Positions 26,740 through 40,429 of a stretch of 64,000 nt of DNA are shown piece after piece. The translations under genes were made by a program, and so were the position numbers. Positions within the stretch are counted from its first letter, which is position 1. Each line of letters begins with the position of its first letter. Source of the DNA: Bathymodiolus brooksi (taxonomy: Eukaryota > Mollusca > Bivalvia > Mytilida > Modiolidae); contig OY804585.1 in NCBI GenBank assembly GCA_963680875.1, positions 42,763,414-42,827,413 of the forward strand. The letters run 5' to 3'. The notes below the pieces were generated by a model, which made no database searches, was not told the origin of the DNA, and saw nothing but the letters and a program-made list of their open reading frames with translations.

Positions 26740-29700
26740 CTGTGAAATTTTTCTTTCAGCCGATATATACCGATTATGCAAATTAGGCATATTTTGATAA
26801 AAGATCACATTTAAATCTTCTCCTCTGAAACCGCTGAACCAAATTAAACCAAACCTGGCAGGGGTGGGTCCCTTTCAAAATTGTGTCCGACAGCCCCGCC
26901 CTCCATTCAAGATGGCCGCTGTTACTAAATATAGAAATTTCTTCAAATGGCCAAAACTGCTCTATTTTAAGTCAGAATGTCCCATATTTGAACTGTATAA
27001 GCATAATGATGAGCTTTTTAACATGTATTACAGGATTTTTTATGAACTTTGAACTTTTGCCGATTTTGACCGATTATGCAAATTAGAAAAAAGGGGGGAT
27101 GAAATTTAAAAAAATCTTCTCCTCTGAAACTACTGAGCCAATCTCAACCAAACTTTGCTGAAATGATTCTTGGATGGCCCCCTTCCAAAATTGTGTCCGT
27201 TGATCCCGACTTCCAACCAAGATGGCCACCAAGCTAAAAATAGAAAAAAGGGGGGATGAAATTTTAATTGTCCATTGCTGCTTTAATGTAAGTCAAAATG
27301 AGTGCAAATTTTAACTGCAGCTACATGGCAAGGAGTAGTTTAACATATATTCCGGGTTTTTCTGTGAAATTTTTCTTTCAGCCTATATATACCGATTATG
27401 CAAATTAGGCATATTTTGATAAAAGATCACATTTAAATCTTCTCCTCTGAAACCGCTGAACCAAATTAAACCAAACCTGGCAGGGGTGGGTCCCTTTCAA
27501 AATTGTGTCCGACAGCCCCGCCATCCATTCAAAATGGCCACTGTTACTAAATATAGAAATTTCTTCAAATGGCCAAAGCTGCTCTATTTTAAGCCAGAAT
27601 GTCCCATATTTGAACTGTATAAGCATAATGATGAGCTTTTTAACATGTATTACAGGATTTTTTATGAACTTTGAACTTTTGCCGATTTTGACCGATTATG
27701 CAAATTAGAAAAAAGGGGGGATGAAATTAAAAAAAATCTTCTCCTCTGAAACTACTGAGCCAATCTCAACCAAACTTTGCTGAAATGATTCTTGGATGCC
27801 CCCCATCCAAAATTGTGTCCGGTGATCCTGACTTCCAACCAAGATGGCCGCCAAGCTCAAAATAGAAAAAAGGGGGGATGAAATTTTAATTGTCCATTGC
27901 TGCTTTAGTGTAAGTCAAAATGAGTGCAAATTTTAACTGCAGCTACATGGCAAGGAGTAGTTTAACATATATTCCGTGTTTTTCTGTGAAATTTTTCTTT
28001 CAGCCGATATATACCGATTATGCAAATTAGGCATATTTTGATAAAAGATCACATTTAAATCTTCTCCTCTGAAACCGCTGAACCAAATTAAACCAAACCT
28101 GGCAGGGGTGGGTCCCTTTCAAAATTGTGTCCGACAGCCCCGCCCTCCATTCAAGATGGCCGCTGTTACTAAATATAGAAATTTCTTCAAATGGCCAAAA
28201 CTGCTCTATTTTAAGTCAGAATGTCCCATATTTGAACTGTATAAGCATAATGATGAGCTTTTTAACATGTATTACAGGATTTTTTATGAACTTTGAACTT
28301 TTGCCGATTTTGACCGATTATGCAAATTAGAAAAAAGGGGGGATGAAATTTTAAAAAAATCTTCTCCTCGGAAACTACTGAGCCAATATCAACCAAATTT
28401 TGCTGAAATGATTCTTGGATGGCCCCCTTCCAAAATTGTGTCCGTTGATCCCGACTTCCAACCAAGATGGCCACCAAGCTAAAAATAGAAAAAAGGGGGG
28501 ATGAAATTTTAATTGTCCATTGCTGCTTTAGTGTAAGTCAAAATGAGTGCAAATTTTAACTGCATCTACATGGCAAGAAGTAGTTTAACATATATTCCGT
28601 GATTTTCTGTGAAATTTTTCTTTCAGCCGATATATACCGATTATGCAAATTAGGCATATTTTGATAAAAGATCACATTTAAATCTTCTCCTCTGAAACCG
28701 CTGAACCAAATTAAACCAAACCTGGCAGGGGTGGGTCCCTTTCAAAATTGTGTCCGACAGCCCCGCCCTCCATTCAAGATGGCCGCTGTTACTAACTATA
28801 GAAATTTCTTCAAATGGCCAAAACTGCTCTATTTTAAGCCAGAATGTCCCATATTTGAACTGTATAAGCATAATGATGAGCTTTTTAACATGTATTACAG
28901 GATTTTTTATGAACTTTGAACTTTTGCCGATTTTGACCGATTATGCAAATTAGAAAAAAGGGGGGATGAAATTAAAAAAAATCTTCTCTGAAACTACTGA
29001 GCCAATCTCAACCAAACTTTGCTGAAATGATTCTTGGATGCCCCCCATCCAAAATTGTGTCCGGTGATCCTGACTTCCAACCAAGATGGCCGCCAAGCTC
29101 AAAATAGAAAAAAGGGGGGATGAAATTTTAATTGTCCATTGCTGCTTTAGTGTAAGTCAAAATGAGTGCAAATTTTAACTGCAGCTACATGGCAAGGAGT
29201 AGTTTAACATATATTCCGGGTTTTTCTGTGAAATTTTTCTTTCAGCCGATATATACCGATTATGCAAATTAGGCATATTTTGATAAAAGATCACATTTAA
29301 ATCTTCTCCTCTGAAACCGCTGAACCAAATTAAACCAAACCTGGCAGGGGTGGGTCCCTTTCAAAATTGTGTCCGACAGCCCCGCCCTCCATTCAAGATG
29401 GCCGCTGTTACTAAATATAGAAATTTCTTCAAATGGCCAAAACTGCTCTATTTTAAGTCAGAATGTCCCATATTTGAACTGTATAAGCATAATGATGAGC
29501 TTTTTAACATGTATTACAGGATTTTTTATGAACTTTGAACTTCTGCCGATTTTGACCGATTATGCAAATTAGAAAAAAGGGGGGATGAAATTTTAAAAAA
29601 ATCTTCTCCTCGGAAACTACTGAGCCAATATCAACCAAATTTTGCTGAAATGATTCTTGGATGGCCCCCTTCCAAAATTGTGTCCGTTGATCCCGACTTC

Positions 29701-32240
29701 CAACCAAGATGGCCACCAAGCTAAAAATAGAAAAAAGGGGGGATGAAATTTTAATTGTCCATTGCTGCTTTAGTGTAAGTCAAAATGAGTGCAAATTTTA
29801 ACTGCATCTACATGGCAAGAAGTAGTTTAACATATATTCCGGGATTTTCTGTGAAATTTTTCTTTCAGCCGATATATACCGATTATGCAAATTAGGCATA
29901 TTTTGATAAAAGATCACATTTAAATCTTCTCCTCTGAAACCGCTGAACCAAATTAAACCAAACCTGGCAGGGGTGGGTCCCTTTCAAAATTGTGTCCGAC
30001 AGCCCCGCCCTCCATTCAAGATGGCCACTGTTACTAAATATAGAAATTTCTTCAAATGGCCAAAACTGCTCTATTTTAAGCCAGAATGTCCCATATTTGA
30101 ACTGTATAAGCATAATGATGAGCTTTTTAACATGTATTACAGGATTTTTTATGAACTTTGAACTTTTGCCGATTTTCACCGGTTATGCAAATTAGAAAAA
30201 AGGGGGGATGAAATTAAAAAAAATCTTCTCCTCTGAAACTACTGAGCCAATCTCAACCAAACTTTGCTGAAATGATTCTTGGATGGCCCCCTTCCAAAAT
30301 TGTGTCCGTTTATCCCGACTTCCAACCAAGATGGCCACCAAGCTAAAAATAGAAAAAAGGGGGGATGAAATTTTAATTGTCCATTGCTGCTTTAGTGTAA
30401 GTCAAAATGAGTGCAAATTTTAACTGCAGCTACATGGCAAGGAGTAGTTTAACATATATTCCGGGTTTTTCTGTGAAATTTTTCTTTCAGCCGATATATA
30501 CCGATTATGCAAATTAGGCATATTTTGATAAAAGATCACATTTAAATCTTCTCCTCTGAAACCGCTGAACCAAATTAAACCAAACCTGGCAGGGGTGGGT
30601 CCCTTTCAAAATTGTGTCCGACAGCCCCGCCCTCCATTCAAGATGGCCGCTGTTACTAAATATAGAAATTTCTTCAAATGGCCAAAACTGCTCTATTTTA
30701 AGCCAGAATGTCCCATATTTGAACTGTATAAGCATAATGATGAGCTTTTTAACATGTATTACAGGATTTTTTATGAACTTTGAACTTTTGCCGATTTTCA
30801 CCGGTTATGCAAATTAGAAAAAAGGGGGGATGAAATTAAAAAAAATCTTCTCCTCTGAAACTACTGAGCCAATCTCAACCAAACTTTGCTGAAATGATTC
30901 TTGGATGGCCCCCTTCCAAAATTGTGTCCGTTTATCCCGACTTCCAACCAAGATGGCCACCAAGCTAAAAATAGAAAAAAGGGGGGATGAAATTTTAATT
31001 GTCCATTGCTGCTTTAGTGTAAGTCAAAATGAGTGCAAATTTTAACTGCAGCTACATGGCAAGGAGTAGTTTAACATATATTCCGGGTTTTTCTGTGAAA
31101 TTTTTCTTTCAGCCGATATATACCGATTATGCAAATTAGGCATATTTTGATAAAAGATCACATTTAAATCTTCTCCTCTGAAACCGCTGAACCAAATTAA
31201 ACCAAACCTGGCAGGGGTGGGTCCCTTTCAAAATTGTGTCTGACAGCCCCGCCCTCCATTCAAGATGGCCACTGTTACTAAATATAGAAATTTCTTCAAA
31301 TGGCCAAAACTGCTCTATTTTAAGCCAGAATGTCCCATATTTGAACTGTATAAGCATAATGATGAGCTTTTTAACATGTATTACAGGATTTTTTATGAAC
31401 TTTGAACTTTTGCCGATTTTGACCGATTATGCAAATTAGAAAAAAGGGGGGATGAAATTAAAAAAAATCTTCTCCTCTGAAACTACTGAGCCAATCTCAA
31501 CCAAACTTTGCTGAAATGATTCTTGGATGGCCCCCATCCAAAATTGTGTCCAGTGATCCTGACTTCCAACCAAGATGGCCGCCAAGCTCAAAATAGAAAA
31601 AAGGGGGGATGAAATTTTAATTGTCCATTGCTGCTTTAGTGTAAGTCAAAATGAGCTCAAATTTTAACTGCAGCTACATGGCAAGAAGTAGTTTAACATA
31701 TATTCCGGATTTTTCAGTGAAATTTTTCTTTCAGCCGATATATACCGATTATGCAAATTAGGCATATTTTGATAAAAGATCACATTTAAATCTTCACCGC
31801 TGAACCAAATTAAACCAAACCTGGCAGGGGTGGGTCCCTTTCAAAATTGTGTCCGACAGCCCCTCCCTCCATTCAAGATGGCCGCTGTTACTAAATATAG
31901 AAATTTCTTCAAATGGCCAAAACTGCTCTATTTTAAGCCAGAATGTCCCATATTTGAACTGTATAAGCATAATGATGAGCTTTTTAACATGTATTACAGG
32001 ATTTTTTATGAACTTTGAACTTTTGCCGATTTTGACCAATTATGCAAATTAGAAAAAAGGGGGGATGAAATTAAAAAAAATCTTCTCCTCTGAAACTACT
32101 GAGCCAATCTCAACCAAACTTTGCTGAAATGATTCTTGGATGGCCCCCATCCAAAATTGTGTCCAGTGATCCTGACTTCCAACCAAGATGGCCGCCAAGC
32201 TCAAAATAGAAAAAAGGGGGGATGAAATTTTAATTGTCCA
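26740..32240. repeat. Intra-array segmental duplication III, left copy (partner 34,185-39,686)
   Basis: Nine units in this block match nine units 7,445-7,446 bp downstream, including rare indels: AATCTTCTCTGAAAC (3 bp missing) near 28,981 and 36,426; CTTCTGCCG near 29,541 and 36,986; TTTTCACCGGTT near 30,175 and 37,620; GTGTCTGACA near 31,238 and 38,684; GATTTTTCAGTG near 31,708 and 39,154; and the 9-bp deletion AATCTTCACCGCTG near 31,792 and 39,237. Shared rare indels make independent origin very unlikely. The left copy has private changes, such as TTACTAACTATAG near 28,790. Confidence 0.88.
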
Positions 32241-34200
32241 TTGCTGCTTTAGTGTAAGTCAAAATGAGTGCAAATTTTAACTGCAGCTACATGGCAAGGA
32301 GTAGTTTAACATATATTCCGTGTTTTTCTGTGAAATTTTTCTTTCAGCCGATATATACCGATTATGCAAATTAGGCATATTTTGATAAAAGATCACATTT
32401 AAATCTTCTCCTCTGAAACCGCTGAACCAAATTAAACCAAACCTGGCAGGGGTGGGTCCCTTTCAAAATTGTGTCCGACAGCCCCGCCCTCCATTCAAGA
32501 TGGCCACTGTTACTAAATATAGAAATTTCTTCAAATGGCCAAAACTGCTCTATTTTAAGCCAGAATGTCCCATATTTGAACTGTATAAGCATAATGATGA
32601 GCTTTTTAACATGTATTACAGGATTTTTTATGAACTTTGAACTTTTGCCGATTTTGACCGATTATGCAAATTAGAAAAAAGGGGGGATGAAATTTAAAAA
32701 AAATCTTCTCCTCGGAAACTACTGAGCCAATATCAACCAAATTTGCTGAAATGATTCTTGGATGGCCCCCTTCCAAAATTGTGTCCGTTGATCCCGACTT
32801 CCAACCAAGATGGCCACCAAGCTAAAAATAGAAAAAAGGGGGGATGAAATTTTAATTGTCCATTGCTGCTTTAGTGTAAGTCAAAATGAGTGCAAATTTT
32901 AACTGCAGCTACATGGCAAGGAGTAGTTTAACATATATTCCGTATTTTTCTGTGAAATTTTTCTTTCAGCCGATATATACCGATTATGCAAATTAGGCAT
33001 ATTTTGATAAAAGATCACATTTAAATCTTCACCGCTGAACCAAATTAAACCAAACCTGGCAGGGGTGGGTCCCTTTCAAAATTGTGTCCGACAGCCCCTC
33101 CCTCCATTCAAGATGGCCGCTGTTACTAAATATAGAAATTTCTTCAAATGGCCAAAACTGCTCTATTTTAAGCCAGAATGTCCCATATTTGAACTGTATA
33201 AGCATAATGATGAGCTTTTTAACATGTATTACAGGATTTTTTATGAACTTTGAACTTTTGCCGATTTTGACCAATTATGCAAATTAGAAAAAAGGGGGGA
33301 TGAAATTAAAAAAAATCTTCTCCTCTGAAACTACTGAGCCAATCTCAACCAAACTTTGCTGAAATGATTCTTGGATGGCCCCCATCCAAAATTGTGTCCA
33401 GTGATCCTGACTTCCAACCAAGATGGCCGCCAAGCTCAAAATAGAAAAAAGGGGGGATGAAATTTTAATTGTCCATTGCTGCTTTAGTGTAAGTCAAAAT
33501 GAGTGCAAATTTTAACTGCAGCTACATGGCAAGGAGTAGTTTAACATATATTCCGTGTTTTTCTGTGAAATTTTTCTTTCAGCCGATATATACCGATTAT
33601 GCAAATTAGGCATATTTTGATAAAAGATCACATTTAAATCTTCTCCTCTGAAACCGCTGAACCAAATTAAACCAAACCTGGCAGGGGTGGGTCCCTTTCA
33701 AAATTGTGTCCGACAGCCCCGCCCTCCATTCAAGATGGCCACTGTTACTAAATATAGAAATTTCTTCAAATGGCCAAAACTGCTCTATTTTAAGCCAGAA
33801 TGTCCCATATTTGAACTGTATAAGCATAATGATGAGCTTTTTAACATGTATTACAGGATTTTTTATGAACTTTGAACTTTTGCCGATTTTGACCGATTAT
33901 GCAAATTAGAAAAAAGGGGGGATGAAATTTAAAAAAAATCTTCTCCTCGGAAACTACTGAGCCAATATCAACCAAATTTGCTGAAATGATTCTTGGATGG
34001 CCCCCTTCCAAAATTGTGTCCGTTGATCCCGACTTCCAACCAAGATGGCCACCAAGCTAAAAATAGAAAAAAGGGGGGATGAAATTTTAATTGTCCATTG
34101 CTGCTTTAGTGTAAGTCAAAATGAGTGCAAATTTTAACTGCAGCTACATGGCAAGGAGTAGTTTAACATATATTCCGTATTTTTCTGTGAAATTTTTCTT
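31730..34200. repeat. Tandem duplication of a two-unit block, 1,235 bp offset
   Basis: A unit with the 9-bp deletion (AATCTTCACCGCTG) plus CCCCTCCCTCC is followed by a unit with GGCCACTG. The pair occurs at anchors 31830/32452 and again at 33065/33687. The offset of 1,235 equals 613 + 622, so the deletion-bearing unit was copied with its neighbour. Confidence 0.8.
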
Positions 34201-37200
34201 TCAGCCGATATATACCGATTATGCAAATTAGGCATATTTTGATAAAAGATCACATTTAAATCTTCTCCTCTGAAACCGCTGAACCAAATTAAACCAAACC
34301 TGGCAGGGGTGGGTCCCTTTCAAAATTGTGTCCGACAGCCCCGCCCTCCATTCAAGATGGCCGCTGTTACTAAATATAGAAATTTCTTCAAATGGCCAAA
34401 ACTGCTCTATTTTAAGTCAGAATGTCCCATATTTGAACTGTATAAGCATAATGATGAGCTTTTTAACATGTATTACAGGATTTTTTATGAACTTTGAACT
34501 TTTGCCGATTTTGACCGATTATGCAAATTAGAAAAAAGGGGGGATGAAATTTAAAAAAATCTTCTCCTCTGAAACTACTGAGCCAATCTCAACCAAACTT
34601 TGCTGAAATGATTCTTGGATGGCCCCCTTCCAAAATTGTGTCCGTTGATCCCGACTTCCAACCAAGATGGCCACCAAGCTAAAAATAGAAAAAAGGGGGG
34701 ATGAAATTTTAATTGTCCATTGCTGCTTTAATGTAAGTCAAAATGAGTGCAAATTTTAACTGCAGCTACATGGCAAGGAGTAGTTTAACATATATTCCGG
34801 GTTTTTCTGTGAAATTTTTCTTTCAGCCTATATATACCGATTATGCAAATTAGGCATATTTTGATAAAAGATCACATTTAAATCTTCTCCTCTGAAACCG
34901 CTGAACCAAATTAAACCAAACCTGGCAGGGGTGGGTCCCTTTCAAAATTGTGTCCGACAGCCCCGCCATCCATTCAAAATGGCCACTGTTACTAAATATA
35001 GAAATTTCTTCAAATGGCCAAAGCTGCTCTATTTTAAGCCAGAATGTCCCATATTTGAACTGTATAAGCATAATGATGAGCTTTTTAACATGTATTACAG
35101 GATTTTTTATGAACTTTGAACTTTTGCCGATTTTGACCGATTATGCAAATTAGAAAAAAGGGGGGATGAAATTAAAAAAAATCTTCTCCTCTGAAACTAC
35201 TGAGCCAATCTCAACCAAACTTTGCTGAAATGATTCTTGGATGCCCCCCATCCAAAATTGTGTCCGGTGATCCTGACTTCCAACCAAGATGGCCGCCAAG
35301 CTCAAAATAGAAAAAAGGGGGGATGAAATTTTAATTGTCCATTGCTGCTTTAGTGTAAGTCAAAATGAGTGCAAATTTTAACTGCAGCTACATGGCAAGG
35401 AGTAGTTTAACATATATTCCGTGTTTTTCTGTGAAATTTTTCTTTCAGCCGATATATACCGATTATGCAAATTAGGCATATTTTGATAAAAGATCACATT
35501 TAAATCTTCTCCTCTGAAACCGCTGAACCAAATTAAACCAAACCTGGCAGGGGTGGGTCCCTTTCAAAATTGTGTCCGACAGCCCCGCCCTCCATTCAAG
35601 ATGGCCGCTGTTACTAAATATAGAAATTTCTTCAAATGGCCAAAACTGCTCTATTTTAAGTCAGAATGTCCCATATTTGAACTGTATAAGCATAATGATG
35701 AGCTTTTTAACATGTATTACAGGATTTTTTATGAACTTTGAACTTTTGCCGATTTTGACCGATTATGCAAATTAGAAAAAAGGGGGGATGAAATTTTAAA
35801 AAAATCTTCTCCTCGGAAACTACTGAGCCAATATCAACCAAATTTTGCTGAAATGATTCTTGGATGGCCCCCTTCCAAAATTGTGTCCGTTGATCCCGAC
35901 TTCCAACCAAGATGGCCACCAAGCTAAAAATAGAAAAAAGGGGGGATGAAATTTTAATTGTCCATTGCTGCTTTAGTGTAAGTCAAAATGAGTGCAAATT
36001 TTAACTGCATCTACATGGCAAGAAGTAGTTTAACATATATTCCGGGATTTTCTGTGAAATTTTTCTTTCAGCCGATATATACCGATTATGCAAATTAGGC
36101 ATATTTTGATAAAAGATCACATTTAAATCTTCTCCTCTGAAACCGCTGAACCAAATTAAACCAAACCTGGCAGGGGTGGGTCCCTTTCAAAATTGTGTCC
36201 GACAGCCCCGCCCTCCATTCAAGATGGCCGCTGTTACTAAATATAGAAATTTCTTCAAATGGCCAAAACTGCTCTATTTTAAGCCAGAATGTCCCATATT
36301 TGAACTGTATAAGCATAATGATGAGCTTTTTAACATGTATTACAGGATTTTTTATGAACTTTGAACTTTTGCCGATTTTGACCGATTATGCAAATTAGAA
36401 AAAAGGGGGGATGAAATTAAAAAAAATCTTCTCTGAAACTACTGAGCCAATCTCAACCAAACTTTGCTGAAATGATTCTTGGATGCCCCCCATCCAAAAT
36501 TGTGTCCGGTGATCCTGACTTCCAACCAAGATGGCCGCCAAGCTCAAAATAGAAAAAAGGGGGGATGAAATTTTAATTGTCCATTGCTGCTTTAGTGTAA
36601 GTCAAAATGAGTGCAAATTTTAACTGCAGCTACATGGCAAGGAGTAGTTTAACATATATTCCGTGTTTTTCTGTGAAATTTTTCTTTCAGCCGATATATA
36701 CCGATTATGCAAATTAGGCATATTTTGATAAAAGATCACATTTAAATCTTCTCCTCTGAAACCGCTGAACCAAATTAAACCAAACCTGGCAGGGGTGGGT
36801 CCCTTTCAAAATTGTGTCCGACAGCCCCGCCCTCCATTCAAGATGGCCGCTGTTACTAAATATAGAAATTTCTTCAAATGGCCAAAACTGCTCTATTTTA
36901 AGTCAGAATGTCCCATATTTGAACTGTATAAGCATAATGATGAGCTTTTTAACATGTATTACAGGATTTTTTATGAACTTTGAACTTCTGCCGATTTTGA
37001 CCGATTATGCAAATTAGAAAAAAGGGGGGATGAAATTTTAAAAAAAATCTTCTCCTCGGAAACTACTGAGCCAATATCAACCAAATTTTGCTGAAATGAT
37101 TCTTGGATGGCCCCCTTCCAAAATTGTGTCCGTTGATCCCGACTTCCAACCAAGATGGCCACCAAGCTAAAAATAGAAAAAAGGGGGGATGAAATTTTAA

Positions 37201-39686
37201 TTGTCCATTGCTACTTTAGTGTAAGTCAAAATGAGTGCAAATTTTAACTGCATCTACATGGCAAGAAGTAGTTTAACATATATTCCGGGATTTTCTGTGA
37301 AATTTTTCTTTCAGCCGATATATACCGATTATGCAAATTAGGCATATTTTGATAAAAGATCACATTTAAATCTTCTCCTCTGAAACCGCTGAACCAAATT
37401 AAACCAAACCTGGCAGGGGTGGGTCCCTTTCAAAATTGTGTCCGACAGCCCCGCCCTCCATTCAAGATGGCCACTGTTACTAAATATAGAAATTTCTTCA
37501 AATGGCCAAAACTGCTCTATTTTAAGCCAGAATGTCCCATATTTGAACTGTATAAGCATAATGATGAGCTTTTTAACATGTATTACAGGATTTTTTATGA
37601 ACTTTGAACTTTTGTCGATTTTCACCGGTTATGCAAATTAGAAAAAAGGGGGGATGAAATTAAAAAAAATCTTCTCCTCTGAAACTACTGAGCCAATCTC
37701 AACCAAACTTTGCTGAAATGATTCTTGGATGGCCCCCTTCCAAAATTGTGTCCGTTTATCCCGACTTCCAACCAAGATGGCCACCAAGCTAAAAATAGAA
37801 AAAAGGGGGGATGAAATTTTAATTGTCCATTGCTGCTTTAGTGTAAGTCAAAATGAGTGCAAATTTTAACTGCAGCTACATGGCAAGGAGTAGTTTAACA
37901 TATATTCCGTGTTTTTCTGTGAAATTTTTCTTTCAGCCGATATATACCGATTATGCAAATTAGGCATATTTTGATAAAAGATCACATTTAAATCTTCTCC
38001 TCTGAAACCGCTGAACCAAATTAAACCAAACCTGGCAGGGGTGGGTCCCTTTCAAAATTGTGTCCGACAGCCCCGCCCTCCATTCAAGATGGCCGCTGTT
38101 ACTAAATATAGAAATTTCTTCAAATGGCCAAAACTGCTCTATTTTAAGCCAGAATGTCCCATATTTGAACTGTATAAGCATAATGATGAGCTTTTTAACA
38201 TGTATTACAGGATTTTTTATGAACTTTGAACTTTTGCCGATTTTCACCGGTTATGCAAATTAGAAAAAAGGGGGGATGAAATTAAAAAAAATCTTCTCCT
38301 CTGAAACTACTGAGCCAATCTCAACCAAACTTTGCTGAAATGATTCTTGGATGGCCCCCTTCCAAAATTGTGTCCGTTTATCCCGACTTCCAACCAAGAT
38401 GGCCACCAAGCTAAAAATAGAAAAAAGGGGGGATGAAATTTTAATTGTCCATTGCTGCTTTAGTGTAAGTCAAAATGAGTGCAAATTTTAACTGCAGCTA
38501 CATGGCAAGGAGTAGTTTAACATATATTCCGGGTTTTTCTGTGAAATTTTTCTTTCAGCCGATATATACCGATTATGCAAATTAGGCATATTTTGATAAA
38601 AGATCACATTTAAATCTTCTCCTCTGAAACCGCTGAACCAAATTAAACCAAACCTGGCAGGGGTGGGTCCCTTTCAAAATTGTGTCTGACAGCCCCGCCC
38701 TCCATTCAAGATGGCCACTGTTACTAAATATAGAAATTTCTTCAAATGGCCAAAACTGCTCTATTTTAAGCCAGAATGTCCCATATTTGAACTGTATAAG
38801 CATAATGATGAGCTTTTTAACATGTATTACAGGATTTTTTATGAACTTTGAACTTTTGCCGATTTTGACCGATTATGCAAATTAGAAAAAAGGGGGGATG
38901 AAATTAAAAAAAATCTTCTCCTCTGAAACTACTGAGCCAATCTCAACCAAACTTTGCTGAAATGATTCTTGGATGGCCCCCATCCAAAATTGTGTCCAGT
39001 GATCCTGACTTCCAACCAAGATGGCCGCCAAGCTCAAAATAGAAAAAAGGGGGGATGAAATTTTAATTGTCCATTGCTGCTTTAGTGTAAGTCAAAATGA
39101 GCTCAAATTTTAACTGCAGCTACATGGCAAGAAGTAGTTTAACATATATTCCGGATTTTTCAGTGAAATTTTTCTTTCAGCCGATATATACCGATTATGC
39201 AAATTAGGCATATTTTGATAAAAGATCACATTTAAATCTTCACCGCTGAACCAAATTAAACCAAACCTGGCAGGGGTGGGTCCCTTTCAAAATTGTGTCC
39301 GACAGCCCCTCCCTCCATTCAAGATGGCCGCTGTTACTAAATATAGAAATTTCTTCAAATGGCCAAAACTGCTCTATTTTAAGCCAGAATGTCCCATATT
39401 TGAACTGTATAAGCATAATGATGAGCTTTTTAACATGTATTACAGGATTTTTTATGAACTTTGAACTTTTGCCGATTTTGACCAATTATGCAAATTAGAA
39501 AAAAGGGGGGATGAAATTAAAAAAAATCTTCTCCTCTGAAACTACTGAGCCAATCTCAACCAAACTTTGCTGAAATGATTCTTGGATGGCCCCCATCCAA
39601 AATTGTGTCCAGTGATCCTGACTTCCAACCAAGATGGCCGCCAAGCTCAAAATAGAAAAAAGGGGGGATGAAATTTTAATTGTCCA
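34185..39686. repeat. Intra-array segmental duplication III, right copy (partner 26,740-32,240)
   Basis: This copy lies 7,445-7,446 bp (12 units) from the left copy. Its private changes include TTTTGTCGATT near 37,611 and GCTACTTTAG near 37,211. Agreement stops where monomer B has GAGCTCAAAT here (39,714) and GAGTGCAAAT in the left copy (32,265). Confidence 0.88.
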
Positions 39687-40429
39687 TTGCTGCTTTAGTG
39701 TAAGTCAAAATGAGCTCAAATTTTAACTGCAGCTACATGGCAAGAAGTAGTTTAACATATATTCCGGATTTTTCTGTGAAATTTTTCTTTCAGCCGATAT
39801 ATACCGATTATGCAAATTAGGCATATTTTGATAAAAGATCACATTTAAATCTTCTCCTCTGAAACCGCTGAACCAAATTAAACCAAACCTGGCAGGGGTG
39901 GGTCCCTTTCAAAATTGTGTCCGACAGCCCCGCCCTCCATTCAAGATGGCCACTGTTACTAAATATAGAAATTTCTTCAAATGGCCAAAACTGCTCTATT
40001 TTAAGCCAGAATGTCCCATATTTGAACTGTATAAGCATAATGATGAGCTTTTTAACATGTATTACAGGATTTTTTATGAACTTTGAACTTTTGCCGATTT
40101 TCACCAATTATGCAAATTAGAAAAAAGGGGGGATGAAATTTAAAAAAAATCTTCTCCTCGGAAACTACTGAGCCAATATCAACCAAATTTGCTGAAATGA
40201 TTCTTGGATGGCCCCCTTCCAAAATTGTGTCCGTTGATCCCGACTTCCAACCAAGATGGCCACCAAGCTAAAAATAGAAAAAAGGGGGGATGAAATTTTA
40301 ATTGTCCATTGCTGCTTTAGTGTAAGTCAAAATGAGTGCAAATTTTAACTGCAGCTACATGGCAAGGAGTAGTTTAACATATATTCCGGGTTTTTCTGTG
40401 AAATTTTTCTTTCAGCCGATATATACCGA

